A stretch of DNA of 64,000 nt from an uncultured Sphingomonadaceae bacterium (GTDB lineage Bacteria; Pseudomonadota; Alphaproteobacteria; Sphingomonadales; Sphingomonadaceae). Positions 59,382 to 64,000 of the stretch are shown piece by piece; within the stretch, counting starts at the first letter, position 1; the number at the start of each line of letters is the position of its first letter. The stretch covers positions 1,240,001 to 1,304,000 of the forward strand of contig CANMFX010000001.1 in assembly GCA_947497315.1 (NCBI GenBank), written 5' to 3'. A program made the position numbers and the translations under genes. Below the pieces are notes generated by a model, which worked only from the letters and a program-made list of their open reading frames with translations, made no database searches and was not told the DNA's origin.

Positions 59382-60263
59382 ATGAACAGTCTTAGCGAAC
59401 TGGGCTCGCTTGTCGGATTGTCAGAGCCTGTCTCGCCACCGGAAAGTCTTTCATTTAAAAGGGCAGATGGCGGTCATCTCCATGCGCAGCGATGGAGTAA
59501 CAGCGGACCACCGGTACTCCTTTTGCATGGTGGCGGACAATCGAGTCAGACCTGGACGCTTTGCGCCATGCTACTGAAAGACGATTATCAATGCGTTGCC
59601 CTTGATTTGCGCGGACATGGCGACAGCGACTGGGCTGATGATTATTCCATCCAGGCTCATGTCGAGGATGTTGGTCACGCCATGACGCAGCTCGGTTGGT
59701 CGCGGGCGCATCTGGTGGGCATGTCGCTTGGCGGTGTGGTTGCGGCGCATTACACCCTGTCCAATGAAAAACCGGCAACCAGGTCTCTTGCGCTGGTTGA
59801 TGTTGCACCTGGCGTGTCCTTCTCGGACATCAGCAAGCTGCGCGAATTTATGGGCGCGGATACGGTGACCCAAGGTGTGGATGCGCTGGTAGCCGAGGCA
59901 CGGCGGCTTGGCGCCCATCAGTCTGATGCAGAGCTCCATTATCGATATGCGTCGTTGACGCTAAGGACGAAAAGCGGGGCATGGCGCTGGAAAAGGGACG
60001 AGCGGAAGCCTGTAGACTACGCCCATATCCTCAGTCATATAGAGCTGCTGCGCGAGCACGCATCAAAACTCCATTGCCCTTGTCTGATTGCGCGCGGCGG
60101 TCGCAGCCGGATTCTCAGCGATCAGGCCGCAATCGAATTTGCAGATCTTTGTCCAAGGGCATCAGTGGTTACAATCGAACGTGCAGGACATTCGGTGCAA
60201 GAGGATAACCCGATCCGCCTGACCCATGAATTGCGAAGGTTCTGGAAAGAGCCGGATGAGTGA
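59382..60263 (+). CDS. Alpha/beta hydrolase
   Basis: A 293-residue alpha/beta hydrolase with the nucleophile elbow GMSLGG at 113-118 (Ser115), the oxyanion region LLLHGGGQSSQTW near 47-59 and the catalytic-histidine region RAGHSVQED near 270. Substrate unknown; the family includes esterases, lactonases and C-C hydrolases. No ribosome-binding site is strong upstream of ATG 59382. Confidence 0.88.
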   Translation: MNSLSELGSLVGLSEPVSPPESLSFKRADGGHLHAQRWSNSGPPVLLLHGGGQSSQTWTLCAMLLKDDYQCVALDLRGHGDSDWADDYSIQAHVEDVGHAMTQLGWSRAHLVGMSLGGVVAAHYTLSNEKPATRSLALVDVAPGVSFSDISKLREFMGADTVTQGVDALVAEARRLGAHQSDAELHYRYASLTLRTKSGAWRWKRDERKPVDYAHILSHIELLREHASKLHCPCLIARGGRSRILSDQAAIEFADLCPRASVVTIERAGHSVQEDNPIRLTHELRRFWKEPDE

Positions 60264-60307
60264 CAACAGAGCTGAACCAAGGTTCGCGCCTGAAACGGTC
60301 TGGGCAG

Positions 60308-60710
60308 TTACCACCACCCGGTAAGCTCCATCCCCAGCACCACAAACGCATAGCCCAGCGCCCCGTATATCAGCGCGCGGAACACCGGATAGGGGATGCG
60401 CGCCTTTTCGGGATGACCTTCGGGGTAGATAATTTCAATCATTTCGCCAATGACCGGTTTGGGAAAGGGCAAGTAGACAGAGTCGCGCACTTCGACAAAT
60501 GTGCCGCGCTCGTCGGCGAAACGAAAGACCGGCTGATAGACAGGTGCGCCGTCTTCATAGCGGCGGTCGTGGCGGACAATTTTGGCGGATGTGCGGCGGA
60601 CGGGGTTGCGCAGAAACGGCAGATCGCTGCGCAGCGTGAGCGCCAGTCCTGTTGCCGCCAGGGCCAGGCAAATCGAGAGAATGAAGGTTTCGATCGCGCG
60701 GGGCTAGCAT
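60308..60710 (-). pseudogene. DUF3592 membrane protein, apparent frameshift near the start
   Basis: The frame ending at 60308 is open back to 60703 and encodes a DUF3592-like sequence: an N-terminal hydrophobic helix, then NPVRRTSAKIVRHDRRYEDG, VYQPVFRFADERG and RDSVYLPFPKPVIGEMIEIIYPEGHP, then a second helix. Its only usable in-frame start is an internal GTG at 60490. The plausible ATG at 60710 is one base out of frame; removing one G from the CGCGCG at 60695-60700 would join it, giving MLAPRIETFILSICLALA. So this is a pseudogene, a sequencing error or a rare start. Confidence 0.65.
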
Positions 60711-60789
60711 TGTTTTTCGGGCTTGTTAAGGTGATCATCATCAAGGCCTCCGCCGGTTCGGGAGAAGGGGCCAACAGGAGGAAAACAAC

Positions 60790-61179
60790 ATGACCGCATT
60801 TCGTATCGCGACGATATTATTCGCCTTCATTCCACTATTTTTCGGTGTCCTTGGCATATTTGCTGGCGCCGCCGGCGCTGTGCCCGAGCCGGAGCTTTAC
60901 GAGCTGCCCGAGATTACTGCGCTCGACAATCAATATCGCTATCTCTCTGGCGTCTATATCGGCATTGCGGCGATGCTGTTTTACTCCGCTGGCGATGTCG
61001 CGGGACGGGCCTTGGTGTTTCGTATGGCGGTGCTGGCCGTTTTTATCGGCGGGTTGGGGCGCGTCGTATCCTATCTCAGCGTGGGTGAACCTCCGGTCTG
61101 GCAGCTGGGGGGCATGGCGCTGGAACTGATCGCGCCGGTTTTCATTCTGTGGCAGGCCAAGGTGATCAAGAACGCCTGA
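60790..61179 (+). CDS. DUF4345 membrane protein
   Basis: A 129-residue four-helix membrane protein of the DUF4345 family: LDNQYRYLSGVYIGIAAMLF at about 47-66 and LAVFIGGLGRVVSYLSVGEPP at about 84-104 are the family core. Function unknown. AGGAGGAAAACAAC precedes ATG 60790. Confidence 0.86.
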   Translation: MTAFRIATILFAFIPLFFGVLGIFAGAAGAVPEPELYELPEITALDNQYRYLSGVYIGIAAMLFYSAGDVAGRALVFRMAVLAVFIGGLGRVVSYLSVGEPPVWQLGGMALELIAPVFILWQAKVIKNA

Positions 61180-61226
61180 TTGCCCGGCTGTCCCGTCCTT
61201 ACGGAAACGCTCTAGTTTGAAGGCGG

Positions 61227-61259
61227 GATTTGACGCCCGATTTGACGCCCGATTTGACG
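61227..61259 (+). repeat. 12-bp tandem repeat
   Basis: GATTTGACGCCC is repeated at 61227-61238 and 61239-61250, with a third partial copy (GATTTGACG) at 61251-61259. It is intergenic between DUF4345 and dodecin. Confidence 0.55.
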
Positions 61260-61356
61260 GGGGCGACCTAAAGGCGCATCTTCATACCTGCCGCTGCAAC
61301 AGGGAATGGAAGCAGGGCGGCATTTTCCAAGGGGGGCTAACCCAAAGGAGAGTGTA

Positions 61357-61560
61357 ATGGCTGTAGCAAGAGTGACCGAGATTATTTCGGCATCAACCAG
61401 TTCGATCGAAGATGCGGTGAAAGATGGCGTGTCCCGCGCGTCGCAGACGCTAACCAACGTCCAGTCCGCCTGGGTCAAGGATATCAAGACGGTGGTAGCC
61501 GATGGCAAGGTGACCGAATGGCGCACAACGCTGGCGGTGACTTTCTTGTTGGAAGAGTAG
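61357..61560 (+). CDS. Dodecin family flavin-binding protein
   Basis: A 67-residue dodecin. Sequence MAVARVTEIISASTSSIEDAVKDG with VQSAWVKDIKTVV and WRTTLAVTFLLEE matches the family, dodecameric shells that store FMN, riboflavin or lumichrome; the flavin-stacking tryptophan is in SAWVK. ATG 61357 is chosen because AAGGAG is six bases upstream and the product is then full-length without an odd N-terminal tail. Confidence 0.95.
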   Translation: MAVARVTEIISASTSSIEDAVKDGVSRASQTLTNVQSAWVKDIKTVVADGKVTEWRTTLAVTFLLEE

Positions 61561-61582
61561 CCGGATTCGCTGACGGACGGCG

Positions 61583-62056
61583 CTAGCCGACAATTCCGTT
61601 CTGATAAACGGTTGTGCGCCGGCCATTGCGGACGACGCGCTTGGCGGTCAGTTCCTGATTGCGATAGGGTTCACGGTAAGACACGTGAACCCATCCGCTG
61701 GCCGGCACGCCGCGCTCGTAAAATTCCAGGATCAGCTGGTCATAATTGAGCCGCCGTTCCATCCATTGGCAGATGCGCAGATTGTCGATGCCGGCAATTT
61801 CAAAATCCGCGGCTTCGCCCTTCGCATGCTGCGAGGTGCGCGATCCGCGAATGGCGCGGTTGACGGCGGGTGAGCGATAGCCCGAAGAGATCAGCACCGG
61901 GCGGCTGTAATTTTCCCGCACGGGTTCCAGCACTTTTTCACACAGCAATTTCAGCGCGGCGATCTCCGCTGGTCCGGGTGTGTTGTCCAGCATCAACCGC
62001 GTCGCCGTCTGCGATTGCGTAAACTCGCTGAGGTGGAAATTCGGACTGAGTTTCAT
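61583..62056 (-). CDS. M15 family peptidase (D-Ala-D-Ala carboxypeptidase-like)
   Basis: A 157-residue peptidoglycan hydrolase-like protein of peptidase family M15A. Zinc-ligand pattern SSGYRSPAVN, SQHAKGEAADFEIAG (His, Asp) and WVHVSYR (second His) is complete. No signal peptide, and it resembles phage endolysins of similar size, so a prophage source is possible, but it stands alone beside uvrA. Confidence 0.88.
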   Translation of the reverse strand: MKLSPNFHLSEFTQSQTATRLMLDNTPGPAEIAALKLLCEKVLEPVRENYSRPVLISSGYRSPAVNRAIRGSRTSQHAKGEAADFEIAGIDNLRICQWMERRLNYDQLILEFYERGVPASGWVHVSYREPYRNQELTAKRVVRNGRRTTVYQNGIVG

Positions 62057-62160
62057 GGGTGCGAGTGTGTGGGCGGGGCAGGTACCGTGTCAAGAGGATG
62101 GCCGTCAGGACCCGCTATGCTGAAAGGCATTCAGGATGATACGGGGTCTGGGGTCTGTAT

Positions 62161-64000
62161 CTACTTCGCCAGCATATCCTTCAGATATTGCCCGGTAAAG
62201 CTGCCTTTGACCTTGGCCACGTCTTCTGGCGTACCCTCGGCGACAATCTGGCCGCCGCGCACGCCGCCTTCGGGGCCGAGATCGAGAATATGATCGGCTG
62301 TCTTGATGACGTCGAGATTATGCTCGATCACCACCACGCTATTGCCCTGTTCCACCAACTGATGAAGCACTTGCAGCAATTTGCGGACATCTTCGAAATG
62401 GAGGCCGGTGGTTGGCTCATCCAATATGTAGAGCGTCTGTCCGGTCGAGCGTTTGGACAGTTCCTTGGCCAGTTTTACACGCTGGGCTTCGCCGCCCGAT
62501 AGCGTCGTCGCCTGCTGGCCGACCTTGATATAGCCGAGGCCCACCTCATAGAGCATCGCCATCTTGTCGCGGATTGGCGGCACCGCCTTGAAGAAGCTCA
62601 CGGCATCCTCGACCGTCATGTCGAGTATGTCGGCGATAGACTTGCCCTTGAACTTCACTTCCAGCGTCTCGCGATTATAGCGTTTGCCGCCACATTCCTC
62701 GCAAGTCACATAGACATCGGGCAGGAAGTGCATCTCAATCTTGATCAGTCCGTCACCGCGGCACGCTTCGCAGCGTCCGCCCTTGACGTTGAAGGAAAAG
62801 CGCCCCGGTTTATATCCTCGCGCCTCGGCCTCGGGCAGACCGGCAAACCAGTCGCGGATATTCGTGAAAGCGCCGGTATAGGTTGCAGGGTTCGATCGCG
62901 GTGTGCGGCCGATGGGCGACTGGTCAATGTCGATGACCTTGTCGCAATATTGCAAGCCGGTGATCTTGTCATGCTTGCCCGCAATCACCCGCGCGCCATT
63001 GAGCGCACGCGCCGCCGATGCATAAAGCGTATCAATGGTCAGCGATGATTTGCCGGAACCGGATAGCCCCGTGATACAGGTAAAGGTGCCGAGCGGAATG
63101 GAAGCAGTGACATTTTGCAGGTTATTCGCGGTCGCGCCATGCACGGTCAGCTTCTTGCCATTGCCCTTGCGGTGCTTAGTTGGAACCTCTATCTCGCGCG
63201 AACCATTTAGGTACGCTGCGGTGAGTGACTTTTTCGATTTCAGGATCTGTTTGAGCGTTCCTGCGGCGACAACATCGCCACCATGAACGCCGGCACCTGG
63301 CCCCATATCAACGACATGATCCGCTGTACGTATAGCATCTTCGTCATGTTCGACGACAATCACGGTATTGCCGAGATCGCGCAGGCGCTTGAGCGTGGTC
63401 AGCAACCGATCATTGTCACGTTGATGCAAGCCAATGCTCGGTTCGTCCAACACGTAAAGAACACCGCTCAATCCTGAACCTATTTGGCTCGCCAGGCGGA
63501 TGCGCTGGCTCTCACCGCCGGATAATGTACCGCTGGTCCGGTCAAGATTGAGATAGTCGAGGCCGACATTATTCAAAAAGCCCAGCCGTTCGATAATTTC
63601 CTTCAGGATCGGTTCGGCAATCTGGCGCTGGGTCTTGTCGAGCTGATCAGCCAGACCATTGAAAAAGTCGAGCGCATCGCCGACACTGCGGCGGGTCGGG
63701 ATGCTAATATCCTCTCCGGCAATCTTGACCGCCAGTGCTTCGGGCTTGAGCCGGGCGCCGTGGCAGACTTCGCAAGGAGCCGCGGCCTGAAACTTGGCGA
63801 GCTCTTCGCGCATCCAGGTGCTTTCGGTTTGCAGCATCCGGCGGGTCAGATTGCCGACCACGCCTTCAAACGGCTTCTTCACCTCATAGCTTTTGCGTCC
63901 GTCCTGAAACCGCAGAGTCACCGGCAAGCCCTGCGTGCCGTTCAGGATGATATCGCGGTGATGCTCGGACAGATCCTGCCACGGCGTGTCCAGCGAGAAT
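62161..64000 (-). CDS. uvrA: Excinuclease ABC subunit A, C-terminal two thirds
   Basis: UvrA recognises DNA damage in nucleotide excision repair. About 613 residues are visible; the N-terminus lies beyond 64000. Seen are [20 protein letters not shown] with [14 protein letters not shown] (first ATPase signature and Walker B), second Walker [10 protein letters not shown], the zinc-finger [14 protein letters not shown]...CEECGG and the second [15 protein letters not shown] with [12 protein letters not shown]. Ends at TAG-type stop 62161. Expected to be SOS-controlled, but its promoter is out of view. Confidence 0.97.
   Translation of the reverse strand, partial: FSLDTPWQDLSEHHRDIILNGTQGLPVTLRFQDGRKSYEVKKPFEGVVGNLTRRMLQTESTWMREELAKFQAAAPCEVCHGARLKPEALAVKIAGEDISIPTRRSVGDALDFFNGLADQLDKTQRQIAEPILKEIIERLGFLNNVGLDYLNLDRTSGTLSGGESQRIRLASQIGSGLSGVLYVLDEPSIGLHQRDNDRLLTTLKRLRDLGNTVIVVEHDEDAIRTADHVVDMGPGAGVHGGDVVAAGTLKQILKSKKSLTAAYLNGSREIEVPTKHRKGNGKKLTVHGATANNLQNVTASIPLGTFTCITGLSGSGKSSLTIDTLYASAARALNGARVIAGKHDKITGLQYCDKVIDIDQSPIGRTPRSNPATYTGAFTNIRDWFAGLPEAEARGYKPGRFSFNVKGGRCEACRGDGLIKIEMHFLPDVYVTCEECGGKRYNRETLEVKFKGKSIADILDMTVEDAVSFFKAVPPIRDKMAMLYEVGLGYIKVGQQATTLSGGEAQRVKLAKELSKRSTGQTLYILDEPTTGLHFEDVRKLLQVLHQLVEQGNSVVVIEHNLDVIKTADHILDLGPEGGVRGGQIVAEGTPEDVAKVKGSFTGQYLKDMLAK

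Noticed and set aside
60260-60793. A 177-codon plus-strand ORF across 60.3-60.8 kb
   Set aside because: It is antisense to the better-supported DUF3592 sequence and runs into the DUF4345 start; its product has no recognisable domain.
1-64000. CRISPR arrays, tRNA or rRNA genes, transposases
   Set aside because: Looked for repeat-spacer arrays, cloverleaf-like sequences with CCA ends, rRNA signatures and transposase motifs; none was found by eye.

Overview
The window reads as chromosomal DNA of a sphingomonad (Alphaproteobacteria, Sphingomonadales, close to Sphingorhabdus/Parasphingorhabdus/Sphingopyxis). This rests on protein families and style: the F1-ATPase zeta inhibitor (DUF1476), a BolA-GrxD pair, a Gram-negative TonB receptor with an aromatic C-terminus, tandem DUF4402 proteins, ABA4-like and DUF4112 proteins, moderate GC and 4-nt overlapping starts. 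The genus is inference. No rRNA, tRNA, CRISPR array or insertion sequence was seen.

Layout. 1-12.45 kb (+): leuD, a quinone-reductase-like MDR, ATPase inhibitor, BolA, GrxD, a BlaI/BlaR1-like repressor-sensor pair with palindromic operators, an MBL hydrolase/DUF4230/kelch lipoprotein run, nadA, nadC and a secreted RNase T2. 12.5-16.2 kb (-): DUF4112 and two overlapping peptide-binding lipoproteins without permeases. 16.3-28.1 kb: one acyl-CoA dehydrogenase-like gene on +, then a long minus-strand run (ABC ATPase, nadB, ABA4-like, DnaJ, YihY, fabI, GNAT, aroC, SLC13 and DAACS transporters). With nadA and nadC, nadB completes de novo NAD synthesis from aspartate, in three separate places. 28.2-40.1 kb (+): tandem DUF4402 proteins, tldD and small housekeeping genes, a sigma-54 promoter with glnK-amtB, a TonB receptor and two related secreted proteins. 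40.1-49.4 kb: a divergent acyl-CoA catabolic cluster containing a kinase/dehydrogenase pair that looks like a split ACAD10/11. 49.4-55 kb: lipoprotein, DUF4197, a tiny ORF with an sRNA-like 3' end, then a gene-poor stretch with phage-like genes. 55.2-64 kb: fasciclin lipoprotein, an AraC regulator and probable targets, assorted enzymes, dodecin, M15 peptidase and the C-terminal two thirds of uvrA.

The most striking signals are non-coding. Two 3' UTRs, after amtB (35726-35832) and after a 24-codon ORF (51049-51153), carry consecutive hairpins whose loops display anti-Shine-Dalgarno CCUCC sequences and end in a strong terminator. This is the architecture of alphaproteobacterial CcsR/'cuckoo' sRNAs. 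The second has a match to the EcfG general-stress promoter upstream; the first lies behind a sigma-54 nitrogen promoter. Other signals are a 14-bp hairpin burying the Shine-Dalgarno of a lipoprotein gene, two families of dispersed intergenic repeats (19 bp in three copies, 31 bp in two), a DnaA-box cluster, and a likely frameshift in a DUF3592 gene.
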